A DNA stretch of 64,000 bases from Acetobacterium wieringae. Lineage in GTDB: Bacteria; Bacillota; Clostridia; Eubacteriales; Eubacteriaceae. The notes beneath the pieces were generated by a model. That model made no database searches. It saw only the letters and a list, made by a program, of their open reading frames with translations, and was not told where the DNA came from. Every line of letters begins with the position of its first letter. Positions within the stretch are counted from its first letter, which is position 1. The stretch covers positions 1 through 64,000 of the forward strand of contig NZ_LKEU01000024.1 in NCBI RefSeq assembly GCF_001766835.1, in the 5' to 3' direction. Shown here piece by piece: positions 35,335-44,005 of the stretch. Made by a program: the position numbers and the translations under genes.

Positions 35335-36558
35335 ATGAAACTAATAAAGACAGGCGGAGTGACAACCCCCCTGGGTTTTAAAACCGGGGGAATCAATTGC
35401 GGCATTAAAAAGAACGAAAAAAATGATCTGGCGATGATTTTTTCAGAGGTACCCGGGGCAACCAGCATCATGACAACCACCAATGTTGTCAAAGCAGCCC
35501 CGATTCTCTGGTGTAACAAAGTCATGAATAATCCCTACAAGCAGGCGGTGGTGATCAACAGTGGCAACGCCAATGCCTGCACTGGACAAAAAGGCGAGGA
35601 AGCTGTAGTCGCCACGGCCAACAAGGCGGCGACGGTTTTAGGGGTGCAGCCGGAGGATGTGTTGATTGCCTCAACTGGGGTGATTGGGGTGATTTTACCG
35701 GTTGAGAAAATCCTGGCTGGGATTGAGACCCTGGGGCCAAAATTGGGAAACAGCCCAGCAGACGGCGAGATTGCTGCCAATACGATTCTGACCACCGATA
35801 CAGTAAAAAAGACCATTGCCGTCGAGGTGGAAATCGGCGGTAAGTCCGTAAAGATCGGCGGCATGGCCAAGGGCTCCGGGATGATTCATCCCAATATGGC
35901 GACGATGCTGTCCTTTGTGACGACTGATGCAAATATTGAACCAGCCCTGCTTGATCAGTTGCTAAAAGAAACCACTGTTGATACTTACAATATGATCTCT
36001 GTGGATGGCGACACCAGTACCAATGACATGGTAGCGGTGATTGCCAACGGGATGGCTGGAAATCTGCCCTTGCAGGAAAATACCCCGGATTATGAGATCT
36101 TTAGAGAAGCTTTCATATATGTACATAAAACCCTGGCAAAAAAAATCATTCGCGATGGCGAAGGCGCTTCCAAGTTTGTGGAAGTGGAAGTTCGTGGGAC
36201 AAAAACCAAAGAGGATGCCCGCAAGCTGGCTAAATCGGTTATCACCTCCAGTTTGGTCAAAACCGCCTTATTTGGGGAAGATGCCAATTGGGGTCGGGTG
36301 CTCTGTGCCTTGGGCTATTCCGGGGCTGAATTTGATCCCTTGAAGGTTTCCCTGGTTTTTTCCAGTCAGGCTGGGATGATTACCCTCTTAAACGATGGTG
36401 CCCCGATTGCCTTTGATGAAGATGAAGCGAAGAAAGTGCTGTCCGAAACAGATATTTATATTGTGGTTGAAATGGAAGAAGGCGATGAAAAAGCTGTGGC
36501 CTGGGGATGTGATTTGTCCTACGATTATGTCAAAATCAACGGCGATTACCGAAGTTAA
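35335..36558 (+). CDS. argJ: Bifunctional glutamate N-acetyltransferase / ornithine acetyltransferase
   Basis: ArgJ recycles the acetyl group from acetylornithine to glutamate and can also use acetyl-CoA. The self-cleavage site is visible in HPNMATMLSF, where the Thr becomes the N-terminal nucleophile of the beta chain, at about residue 190. The length is 407 residues. With argJ present, argE is not needed. The gap to argC (145 bases) holds a degenerate repeat. Confidence 0.97.
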   Translation: MKLIKTGGVTTPLGFKTGGINCGIKKNEKNDLAMIFSEVPGATSIMTTTNVVKAAPILWCNKVMNNPYKQAVVINSGNANACTGQKGEEAVVATANKAATVLGVQPEDVLIASTGVIGVILPVEKILAGIETLGPKLGNSPADGEIAANTILTTDTVKKTIAVEVEIGGKSVKIGGMAKGSGMIHPNMATMLSFVTTDANIEPALLDQLLKETTVDTYNMISVDGDTSTNDMVAVIANGMAGNLPLQENTPDYEIFREAFIYVHKTLAKKIIRDGEGASKFVEVEVRGTKTKEDARKLAKSVITSSLVKTALFGEDANWGRVLCALGYSGAEFDPLKVSLVFSSQAGMITLLNDGAPIAFDEDEAKKVLSETDIYIVVEMEEGDEKAVAWGCDLSYDYVKINGDYRS

Positions 36559-36575
36559 ATAGAAAAGAGTAAATA

Positions 36576-37445
36576 ATGGAAAAATATATTGAAAAGGCCA
36601 AGATTCTGATCGAAGCTTTGCCCTATATCCAACAGTTTAAAAAGAAAACCATGGTCATTAAATATGGTGGTAGTTTTATGTATGATGAGGCCAGAAAGCA
36701 GTCGGTGATGGATGATATTTCGCTGATGCGTCTGGTGGGCATCCGTTTGATCATTGTTCATGGCGGCGGCAAAGATATTTCCGGAATGCTGAGTGACTTG
36801 GAAATCCAGACCGAATTTGTCGAAGGGTTGCGGATTACCAATGAAAAGGTGGTCGAAATTGCCGAAATGGTCTTATCCGGAAAAATCAACAAGGAAATTG
36901 TCCAGCTGCTTCAGAACCGTGAAATGAATGCTGTCGGCCTTTCAGGAAAAGATGGCGGGATGATCAAGGTGAAGAAGAAATTTGTTAATAATCTGGACAT
37001 CGGTTTTGTTGGGGACATTATCCGGGTTGATAACCGGCTCTTGAATACCCTGTTAAAGGACGATTATCTGCCAGTGATTGCGCCGATTGGCACGGATAAA
37101 ACCGGCCAGAGCTACAACATCAATGCTGATCATGTGGCTTATGCCATTGCCAAGGCAGTCAAAGCTGAAAAGCTGATTTATCTAACCGATACCGACGGGG
37201 TCTACATGGATCCGGACAATCCGGATTCGATTATCCGGCGCCTTTTCGCTGAAAATGTGCCCAAACTGATTGAAGAGGGGATTATTTCCGGCGGGATGAT
37301 TCCCAAGGTGGAAAACAGTGTCGATGCCCTGAATCAGGGAGTCAATTCGGTTCATATTTTAGACGGCAAGGTGGAACATTCAATGCTACTGGAATTGTTC
37401 ACGGCTGCCGGGGTCGGAACGATGATTCGTCGTTCCATTATATAA
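36576..37445 (+). CDS. argB: Acetylglutamate kinase
   Basis: ArgB phosphorylates N-acetylglutamate. It shows KYGGSFM near the N-terminus, the glycine loop VHGGGKDISGML, and NINADHVAYAIAKAVKAEKL. The length is 289 residues. It starts 17 bases after argJ, with argD 10 bases after it. Whether it is arginine-inhibited cannot be settled by eye, although the N-terminal helix typical of inhibited enzymes (EKYIEKAKILIEALPYIQQF) is present. Confidence 0.97.
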   Translation: MEKYIEKAKILIEALPYIQQFKKKTMVIKYGGSFMYDEARKQSVMDDISLMRLVGIRLIIVHGGGKDISGMLSDLEIQTEFVEGLRITNEKVVEIAEMVLSGKINKEIVQLLQNREMNAVGLSGKDGGMIKVKKKFVNNLDIGFVGDIIRVDNRLLNTLLKDDYLPVIAPIGTDKTGQSYNINADHVAYAIAKAVKAEKLIYLTDTDGVYMDPDNPDSIIRRLFAENVPKLIEEGIISGGMIPKVENSVDALNQGVNSVHILDGKVEHSMLLELFTAAGVGTMIRRSII

Positions 37446-37455
37446 GGAGGACAAT

Positions 37456-38628
37456 ATGGATTTAATAACACGAGGAAGTAATGTGATCATGGAAACCTAT
37501 AAGCGTTTTCCTCTGGTCTTTGATAAGGGTCAGGGCTGTGTTCTGACTGATCATAATGGCAAAGAATATTTGGATTTTGTGGCTGGGATTGCTGTTGATG
37601 CCCTGGGTCATTCCCATCCGGGTCTGCTGGCAGCAATGCAGGCACAAATGGAAAAACTGGTTCATATTTCCAATCTTTACTGGTCCAAACCGGGCATTGA
37701 ACTGGCCGAAATGCTGACCAAGGCCAGTGGCCTGGATAAGGTATTCTTTTGTAACAGCGGGGCAGAAGCCTGTGAAGCGGCCTTAAAACTGTGCCGGGTG
37801 TATGGCAAGCTTAAAAAAGACGTGGAAGCAGTGGAAATCATTGCCATGAATCAATCTTTCCATGGCCGAACTTATGCGGCGATTACTGCTACAGGCCAAA
37901 AAAAATACCAGGAAAATCTGGAACCGCTGATGCCGGAAATTTATCATGTGCCTTATAACGACATTGAGGCATTGAAGGCGCAGATCAGCCCCAAAACCTG
38001 TGGGATTATTTTAGAACCGATTCAGGGCGAAGGGGGAATCTATCCCGCCGATCCGGACTATTTAAAAGAGGTTCGAAAGATCTGTGATGAACAAAACATC
38101 GTGCTGATTTTTGACGAGGTGCAAACGGGGATTGGTCGTTCAGGGAAATTGTTTGCTTACCAGCAATATGGTGTTGTACCGGATGTGGTGACGATGGCAA
38201 AAGGCTTAGGGGGCGGGGTTCCCATTGGTGGCATCATTGCCAAAGACCATGTGGCCGAAGTCTTTACCCCGGGAACCCATGCATCCACCTTTGGTGGCAA
38301 TCCTTTTGTGACGGCCACCGCCAAATATGTGATTGAAACCCTGACCGCACCGGGATTTTTTGAAGCGGTGGAGGAAAAAGGGGATTATCTTAAAGCCCAA
38401 CTGGAAGCCTTAAAAAAAGAGCATCCGGCTATTAAAGAGGTGCGTGGTATGGGACTAATTGTGGGGGTTCAGATTGATGCCGATTTGGGGGCTATCGTTG
38501 CCAAAGCGATGGAAAAAGGCTTGTTGTTGATTACTGCTGGCAGCAATGCCATTCGTTTTGTGCCACCGCTGGTGGTTGCCAAAGCCGAAATTGATCAGGC
38601 GGTGCAGATTTTTGCTGAATGTTTATAG
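37456..38628 (+). CDS. argD: Acetylornithine aminotransferase
   Basis: ArgD is a class III PLP aminotransferase. Motifs are NSGAEACEAALKLCR, the IFDEVQTGIGRSG block and the PLP lysine in VTMAKGLGGGVPIGG. The length is 390 residues. It ends the operon; AAGGAGG sits 6 bases before its ATG. A hairpin without T run follows at 38634, then a repeat insert, then the functional terminator. Confidence 0.96.
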   Translation: MDLITRGSNVIMETYKRFPLVFDKGQGCVLTDHNGKEYLDFVAGIAVDALGHSHPGLLAAMQAQMEKLVHISNLYWSKPGIELAEMLTKASGLDKVFFCNSGAEACEAALKLCRVYGKLKKDVEAVEIIAMNQSFHGRTYAAITATGQKKYQENLEPLMPEIYHVPYNDIEALKAQISPKTCGIILEPIQGEGGIYPADPDYLKEVRKICDEQNIVLIFDEVQTGIGRSGKLFAYQQYGVVPDVVTMAKGLGGGVPIGGIIAKDHVAEVFTPGTHASTFGGNPFVTATAKYVIETLTAPGFFEAVEEKGDYLKAQLEALKKEHPAIKEVRGMGLIVGVQIDADLGAIVAKAMEKGLLLITAGSNAIRFVPPLVVAKAEIDQAVQIFAECL

Positions 38629-38633
38629 AAATA

Positions 38634-38656
38634 AAACGGGGCGATCCGCCCCGTTT
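38634..38656 (+). terminator. First copy of a duplicated hairpin after argD (no T tract)
   Basis: AAACGGGGC (38634-38642) pairs with GCCCCGTTT (38648-38656). It is followed by CAGACTG and not by T, unlike its near-identical twin at 38908-38930. It looks like a terminator stem separated from its T run. Confidence 0.55.
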
Positions 38657-38676
38657 CAGACTGTCAGAAAAGATAA

Positions 38677-38887
38677 CCTAGTACCGACAATTGTTACATC
38701 ATGTTGTGACCTAGGGGTCAGACCCTACGCATCGGAGCGGACACGGCATCGCCTGTCCGATTCTGCGCGCAGGCAACGAGCCAATCATAAGCTTGCTTAT
38801 AGTTGGCGACTGCCCGCGACCAATGCGAAAGGAGCGTAGCGGATTTCGCATGGTGCAGCGAACAACAGATTAACAATTGGTCGGTAC
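38677..38887 (-). repeat. Palindromic GTACCGA element, copy B
   Basis: Bounded by GTACCGA (38681) and TCGGTAC (38881-38887). Bases 38677-38763 are the exact reverse complement of 11917-12003. The middle holds two hairpins absent from that copy: 38780-38792/38795-38807 (module shared with the queA-tgt insert) and 38823-38830/38844-38851. The right end shares about 22 bases with the left end of copy A. Frames across it are hairpin artefacts. Confidence 0.8.
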
Positions 38888-38907
38888 GGTAGTTTATCGA
38901 CAACCTC

Positions 38908-38934
38908 AAACGGGGCAATCCGCCCCGTTTTTTT
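38908..38934 (+). terminator. Terminator shared by argD and the converging kinase gene
   Basis: AAACGGGGC (38908-38916) pairs with GCCCCGTTT (38922-38930) and runs into seven T on the plus strand. It differs by one loop base from the stem at 38634-38656. The minus-strand kinase gene ends within the T run. Confidence 0.85.
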
Positions 38935-40411
38935 ACTGTTTTTTTAGCAAGATAGTCGCTTTGGTGCCCTGATTGATTTCGCTGGTGATGATCAGTTTGC
39001 CGCGATGAATGCTGACGATGCTGTCAATGATCGATAATCCCAGGCCCGAACCGCCAGTGGCCCGGGAACGGTCACTGCTGATGCGGTAAAAACGTTCCTT
39101 GATTTTGTCAAGCTCGGCGGCGGGGATTCCACAACCGGTATCGCTGACAATGATTTCATTAGTGGTTTTACTATGGACGCGACAGCTCAGGGTGATGGTT
39201 CCACCAGTCGGAGTGTACTTGCGGCTATTATCCAGCAGACCGCGAATCGCCTGGATCAGCAGGCCTTCATTACCCCGGACAAAGGCGTGGTCACAGGATT
39301 CCATGATGTATTGGTGATCGGGATCAATCATCTGACACTGATAAAAAATCTTTTCCAAAAGCGTCGAAATATCCAGAATAATAAAATCTTCATCAAAATA
39401 ATTGTTTTCAATTCGCGTAATCAATAATAAATCTTCGACCATCTTATTCATCCCCTGAATTTCATCCCGAATCGCTTCAATTGATTCATCCCGGAGTTGC
39501 GGATCATTTTTGCCCCAATCGGATAAAATATCAATATAGCCCTGAATCACCGTTAGAGGAATCCGCAGTTCATGGGAGGCATCCGAAACAAAACGCTTCT
39601 GGTTATTAAAAGCGGATTCCAGTTTTTTGATCATCTGGTTTAAAGACATGATCAGCTGATCCAGCTCATCCTTGTTGCCGGTTTCTTCGATCCGCACATT
39701 TAAATTGTTTTCGGTGATATTTTTAGCGGTTTCGGAGATTTCAATCAGCGGTTTCAGGGTTTGCTTGGTACCATAAATGCCGATTAGAATTATGGCAATC
39801 AGTCCGAGAATGCTGATGGCGATCATCAGAATAAACAGGGTAGTCATGAATACATAACTATCATTGAGGTTTTTGATAATCTGGAGATAGATAATGTCGC
39901 CGTCTTCCAGCACATAGTAGGACCCCAGATAATAGTATTCGATCTGGTTGTAGCGCAACGAGTTTACGGTAATGGTTTGATCGTTGTCGTCATTAAAGCT
40001 GAACTCGAATAAATGAAAATTATACTTATCGAGGTTTTCAGCAACCAGCAGATCAGTCAGGATTTCGGATGATTGATAGATATTGCCTTGGTTATCCTTG
40101 AGTTGATAGGCAATGAGCGAATTATCCTTGACATAGGGATAAAGTTTTTCTGAAATGAATTCCAGTCGTTGGTCAGCTGGTAAGCTGAGTAGGGCGGGCA
40201 TGTTCTCGTCCAGGGTATTGATGACGTAATTATTAAAGCGGATCATCGTCGCTTTGCTTTCGTTTAAAATAAGTTGCTGGGAGAAAAAGAAAACCATCAA
40301 AAACGAAAGCGTTAATACAGCCGTCAAAGCCAGAATAAAAAAGAACACAATGCGATGATATATTTTTAACGGCTTTTTACGACCGGGAATATTTAGCTTA
40401 TCGAACCACAT
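38933..40411 (-). CDS. Sensor histidine kinase, two-component system 1
   Basis: The 492-residue kinase has a first membrane helix at about residues 20-42, an extracytoplasmic sensor domain of about 140 residues, a second helix near 186-211, HAMP, HisKA with the phospho-His in SDASHELRIPLTVIQGY, and HATPase with DNSRKYTP, GCGIP and GGSGLGLSI. The signal is unknown. It overlaps its response regulator by 14 bases and lies downstream of it. No adjacent transporter reveals the target. Confidence 0.93.
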   Translation of the reverse strand: MWFDKLNIPGRKKPLKIYHRIVFFFILALTAVLTLSFLMVFFFSQQLILNESKATMIRFNNYVINTLDENMPALLSLPADQRLEFISEKLYPYVKDNSLIAYQLKDNQGNIYQSSEILTDLLVAENLDKYNFHLFEFSFNDDNDQTITVNSLRYNQIEYYYLGSYYVLEDGDIIYLQIIKNLNDSYVFMTTLFILMIAISILGLIAIILIGIYGTKQTLKPLIEISETAKNITENNLNVRIEETGNKDELDQLIMSLNQMIKKLESAFNNQKRFVSDASHELRIPLTVIQGYIDILSDWGKNDPQLRDESIEAIRDEIQGMNKMVEDLLLITRIENNYFDEDFIILDISTLLEKIFYQCQMIDPDHQYIMESCDHAFVRGNEGLLIQAIRGLLDNSRKYTPTGGTITLSCRVHSKTTNEIIVSDTGCGIPAAELDKIKERFYRISSDRSRATGGSGLGLSIIDSIVSIHRGKLIITSEINQGTKATILLKKQ

Positions 40412-41075
40412 AGCCCCGCCCCCGAACGGTATGGATCAGTTTTTCATCAAAATCCCGGTCGATTTTGTCCCGCAGATATTTAATATAAACATCAACAATA
40501 TTATCACCACCGTCATAATCAAAGCCCCAGACCTTGGTGAGGATCTGTTCCCGGGACTGAACCAGATCGTGGTTCAGGACGAGATAATAAAACAGGTCAA
40601 ATTCGGTTCGGGATAAACTGATTTCCTGGGATTGGCGCTTAACGCTGAAAGCATCCAGATCGATCTCAATATCTTTAAAAATCAAATGGCTATTTGGTGC
40701 GGATTCAGGAGCATTTTTTCGAATATTGGCTTTAACTCGGGCCAACAGCTCGTCAAAATTAAAGGGTTTTGTCACATAATCATCGGCGCCAAGGTCAAAA
40801 CCGGTTACCACATCATTGGTATCGTCTTTGGCGGTCAACAAAATAATTGGCAGGTGATGATTTTGGCTCTTGATATATTTAAGGACATCATAACCAGAGA
40901 CCTCCGGTAGCATAATGTCAAGTAAAACCAGATCAAAGCCGGGATGTTGATGATAGGCTTCGATCCCTTCCCGGCCAGTAAACGCCTTAACCGTCTCAAA
41001 ACCGGCATGCTTAAGCTGCAGTTCAATGATCCGGGATATTTTCTTATCATCTTCAATAATCAGTATCTCTTTCAT
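40398..41075 (-). CDS. OmpR-family response regulator, two-component system 1
   Basis: The 225-residue protein has a receiver domain with IIEDDKKI and phospho-Asp in LVLLDIMLPEVSG, then an OmpR-type winged helix (SRTEFDLFYYLVLN, LTKVWGFDYDGGDNIVDVYIKYLRDKI). I start it at ATG 41075, with GGAGG 5 bases ahead; an upstream in-frame GTG/ATG region to 41093 overlaps that site. It partners the kinase that overlaps its 3' end. Confidence 0.94.
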   Translation of the reverse strand: MKEILIIEDDKKISRIIELQLKHAGFETVKAFTGREGIEAYHQHPGFDLVLLDIMLPEVSGYDVLKYIKSQNHHLPIILLTAKDDTNDVVTGFDLGADDYVTKPFNFDELLARVKANIRKNAPESAPNSHLIFKDIEIDLDAFSVKRQSQEISLSRTEFDLFYYLVLNHDLVQSREQILTKVWGFDYDGGDNIVDVYIKYLRDKIDRDFDEKLIHTVRGRGYVVR

Positions 41076-41117
41076 GGGAACCTCCATAACCAATCGATAA
41101 ATAAAAAGATAAAAGTA

Positions 41118-41176
41118 GTACCGACAATGACCCTGGAGTCAGATAGAGTGATCATCGATAAGTGTCAGGTCGGTAC
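41118..41176 (+). repeat. Short GTACCGA element, copy C
   Basis: A 59-base segment from GTACCGA (41118-41124) to TCGGTAC (41170-41176) lies in the divergent gap between the two two-component systems. Its left end (GTACCGACAATGACCC) resembles the left end of copy A, and its right flank (GGTTGGTTT) resembles the other ends. It lacks the long inner modules. Confidence 0.6.
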
Positions 41177-41300
41177 GGTTGGTTTCGATTATCTTAGAAT
41201 AATATCATATTTTCCTTGTTTTATATAGCTTTAAGATTTTGGCTCTATAATTAATCTGTTAACTTATAATCAAAATTCAAAAGGTGGAAGGAGTCGCTTT

Positions 41301-41969
41301 ATGCGTATATTATTTGTAGAAGACGAAAAAAAAATAACCGATGCACTCCAGGAATTATGTAAAATACAAAACATCGATTGTGACATTGCCAACGATGGGG
41401 AGGAAGGTCTGTTATTTGCTCTAAACCCTATTTATGATGTCATTGTTTTAGATATTATGTTGCCGATCAAAAGCGGCATTGAAATTTTGCAGCAGATCCG
41501 CGACCAGGGCATTAACACCCCGGTTTTGATGCTGACGGCCAAAGGGACTATTGATGACAAGGTCAAAGGTCTGGATTTGGGTGCTGATGATTATCTGATC
41601 AAACCATTTTCTGCCAAAGAACTGTTTGCCCGGATTCGGGCCCTGGGCCGTCGTCCTGATCACGGGATCAAGGGCGAGACGATTGTTTTTGAAGATGTCA
41701 GCTTTAATACCAAAAAGAATATTCTGCAAACTGAAAGCAAAGAATTCAAGCTGTCAGTTAAGGAAGCGAAGATTCTGGAAATGTTGTTAAAGCGCCCCAA
41801 TCAGGTGTTTACCCGGGAACAAATTCTGGATCGGGTGTGGGGCTTTGATAAAGAGGTCAATGAAAATAATATTGAAATTTATGTTCATAATCTGCGAAAA
41901 AAAATTGTCGATACTCAGGTTAAAATTGATACCATCCGAGGGGTAGGATACACGCTTGGGAAAAAATAG
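41301..41969 (+). CDS. OmpR-family response regulator, two-component system 2
   Basis: The 222-residue protein has a receiver domain (ILFVEDEKKI, phospho-Asp in VIVLDIMLPIKSG, Lys in YLIKPFSAKEL) and a C-terminal OmpR winged helix (LSVKEAKILEMLLKRPNQVFTREQILDRVWG). The kinase follows 18 bases later. A TATAAT box at 41246-41251 is the likely -10. It is divergent from, and not closely similar to, system 1. Confidence 0.94.
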   Translation: MRILFVEDEKKITDALQELCKIQNIDCDIANDGEEGLLFALNPIYDVIVLDIMLPIKSGIEILQQIRDQGINTPVLMLTAKGTIDDKVKGLDLGADDYLIKPFSAKELFARIRALGRRPDHGIKGETIVFEDVSFNTKKNILQTESKEFKLSVKEAKILEMLLKRPNQVFTREQILDRVWGFDKEVNENNIEIYVHNLRKKIVDTQVKIDTIRGVGYTLGKK

Positions 41970-41987
41970 GTTGGAGAGTTAAGTCCC

Positions 41988-43283
41988 ATGTTTAAAGAAA
42001 TCAAACGCAAGATCACCATGTTTAATACCTTGATTCTGGTTATCTTCATGTTCATGTTTATCTTTCTGCTGGGTTTTTTAGTAAACTGGAGTCTTACGCT
42101 TTCCGGAGAAATGTATTTGACTACGGTGGCCAAGGAAATCATTTCAAACAATGGACAAACAACCGCTCAACCGATCAATTCCGGGGATTCGGTTCATGAT
42201 AAATTTGGTTATCAATTTATTATGTGGGACAGCAGCCATGTTGTAAAATCGATGAAGGTCGAAGACCGTAATCTGATTATGCTGGGGTACGAGTTGGCGA
42301 TTGAAAAAAAGGATGCTCCGCAGTTCAATCTGCTAATCTCAGACAATGTTGAGTATCGGGTTTATACCTTGCCTTACTCCAATAATTCCAACGACTATGT
42401 GCTTCAGGTTTTTCAGCAAATTTCGACGGAGCGATCGATTATTGCCTATGTCATTTCATTTTTGTTTTTAATTGGCTTAGGATCGATTGCGGTGTTGATT
42501 CCGATATCTTATTTTTTAGCTGGCAAATCCCTGCAGCCGATTAAAGACACCTTTGAGGATCAGAAGAAATTTATTGCCAATGCGTCTCATGAACTGCGAA
42601 CCCCGCTGACGGTTATTCAAACCAATGTTGAGGTGCTGAAACTCAAAGAGGATGAACAAATCAAGGACAACATGAAGTGGTTAAACAATATTGCCAGTGA
42701 AGGGGAAACGATGGCCAAACTCATTTCTGAGTTATTGCTGTTGGCCCAGGCTGAAAATCAGCGCCTGGCTATCGACAAGGAAGTATTTGACATATCCTCG
42801 ATGTGTCAGCAAATGGTTGAGCTGATGACCGAACTGGCCAACGAAAAGGAAATTGAACTCAGTGAGAATATTTCGCCTGGGATCCAATACCGGGGCGATG
42901 AAGAACGACTCAAACAGGCGGTCCGGATTTTAGTGGATAATGCCATTAAATACACACCAGTCGGTGGAAAGGTTCAATTATGTCTGGTTCAGGGAAAGCG
43001 CCACCTGGTGATTGAGGTTAAGGATACTGGAATTGGGCTTACGGACGAAGAGAAGGCTAAAGTCTTCAGCCGTTTTTATCGGGTTGACGATGCCCGAAAC
43101 CGTGAAACCGGTGGTGTTGGGCTGGGTTTGAATATCGCTGATTATATTGTCAAAAAACATAATGGCAAAATAAAAATTGACTCCATCCCCAACAAAGGAA
43201 GTACCTTTTCAATTGTTTTGCCAAAAAGTAATCAAAAGCCGGATTCAAAGAAAAACAATATTAAAGGGGATACTCTGCAATAA
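41988..43283 (+). CDS. Sensor histidine kinase, two-component system 2
   Basis: The 431-residue kinase has membrane helices at about residues 12-34 and 151-175 around a sensor domain of about 115 residues, HisKA with NASHELRTPLTVIQTNVEVL, and HATPase with VDNAIKYTPVGG, DTGIGL and GGVGLGLNIADYIV. I see no HAMP of normal length between the second helix and HisKA. The ligand is unknown. A long terminator follows. Confidence 0.93.
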   Translation: MFKEIKRKITMFNTLILVIFMFMFIFLLGFLVNWSLTLSGEMYLTTVAKEIISNNGQTTAQPINSGDSVHDKFGYQFIMWDSSHVVKSMKVEDRNLIMLGYELAIEKKDAPQFNLLISDNVEYRVYTLPYSNNSNDYVLQVFQQISTERSIIAYVISFLFLIGLGSIAVLIPISYFLAGKSLQPIKDTFEDQKKFIANASHELRTPLTVIQTNVEVLKLKEDEQIKDNMKWLNNIASEGETMAKLISELLLLAQAENQRLAIDKEVFDISSMCQQMVELMTELANEKEIELSENISPGIQYRGDEERLKQAVRILVDNAIKYTPVGGKVQLCLVQGKRHLVIEVKDTGIGLTDEEKAKVFSRFYRVDDARNRETGGVGLGLNIADYIVKKHNGKIKIDSIPNKGSTFSIVLPKSNQKPDSKKNNIKGDTLQ

Positions 43284-43310
43284 ATGATTTGAAAAAACAA
43301 CCTGTAACAG

Positions 43311-43392
43311 AAGTTCAATTTCTTTGTTGGTATTAAGATCATCCCGGTCTTCCAGGATGAACTTAAAAAAAAGAAAGAAATTGGACTTTTTT
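43311..43392 (+). terminator. Long-stem terminator after two-component system 2
   Basis: AAGTTCAATTTCTTT (43311-43325) pairs with AAAGAAATTGGACTT (43374-43388), with one wobble, and a T run follows. An inner hairpin CATCC/GGATG sits in the 48-base loop. Confidence 0.75.
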
Positions 43393-43438
43393 CGATTATA
43401 ATAAAATCAACAAATAACTTATAATGAGAAGGAAGAAT

Positions 43439-43903
43439 ATGAATATTTTACTTTATCAACCAGAAATCCCCCAAAATACCGGAAATATTGCCAGAACGTG
43501 TGCATTGACAGAGACGAATCTGCATCTGATCAAACCCCTGGGTTTTTCATTGGACGAAAAACATTTAAAGCGGGCCGGCCTGGATTATTGGGAGCTTGTC
43601 AATGTCAGCGTCTATGACTCCTTTGATCAGTTTCAGGAAAAGAATCCTGATGCCAAACTGTATATTCTGACCACTAAAGCCACTAAGTTTTACCATCAAA
43701 TTGAGTATGATCAAAATGCTTTTTTGATGTTCGGAAAGGAAACTGCCGGGATTCCCACCGAAATTCATGAAGCCCATCCCGATAATCGCTTTCGTATCCC
43801 GATGAGAAATCATGAAAAGGCCCGATCACTGAACTTGTCAAATGCAGTCAATATCGTTTTATATGAGGCGTTACGACAGCATGGCTTTGTGGGTTTGATT
43901 TAG
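43439..43903 (+). CDS. trmL: tRNA (cytidine/uridine-34-2'-O)-methyltransferase TrmL
   Basis: TrmL is a SPOUT methyltransferase for the wobble base of leucine tRNAs. Motifs are LYQPEIPQNTGNIARTC at the N-terminus, MFGKETAGIP in the middle and the knot region RIPM...ARSLNLSNAVNIVLYEALRQ. The length is 154 residues. ATG 43439 has GAAGGA 5-6 bases ahead; ATG 43424 in frame lacks a site. The gene is separate from its neighbours by hairpins on both sides. Confidence 0.94.
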   Translation: MNILLYQPEIPQNTGNIARTCALTETNLHLIKPLGFSLDEKHLKRAGLDYWELVNVSVYDSFDQFQEKNPDAKLYILTTKATKFYHQIEYDQNAFLMFGKETAGIPTEIHEAHPDNRFRIPMRNHEKARSLNLSNAVNIVLYEALRQHGFVGLI

Positions 43904-43906
43904 GAT

Positions 43907-43937
43907 GCTATTTTCATGAAAATTTCATGAAAATAGC
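43907..43937 (+). promoter_or_regulatory. Perfect 15-bp inverted repeat ahead of the flippase-like gene
   Basis: GCTATTTTCATGAAA (43907-43921) and its exact complement (43923-43937) meet around a single base, starting 4 bases after the trmL stop. No T run follows, and a TATAAT box for the next gene lies at 43971-43976. A nearly gapless palindrome just upstream of a promoter suits an operator, or a poor terminator of trmL. Confidence 0.5.
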
Positions 43938-44005
43938 TGAAAATTACATTACTTTACCATAACAGTATGTTATAATTAATTCAATCGAGATCAGGATGGT
44001 ACACA

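Noticed and set aside
38546..38918. Frames on both strands across the argD end and the repeat
   Set aside because: They shadow argD and the palindromic element; no start signals and no protein-like composition.
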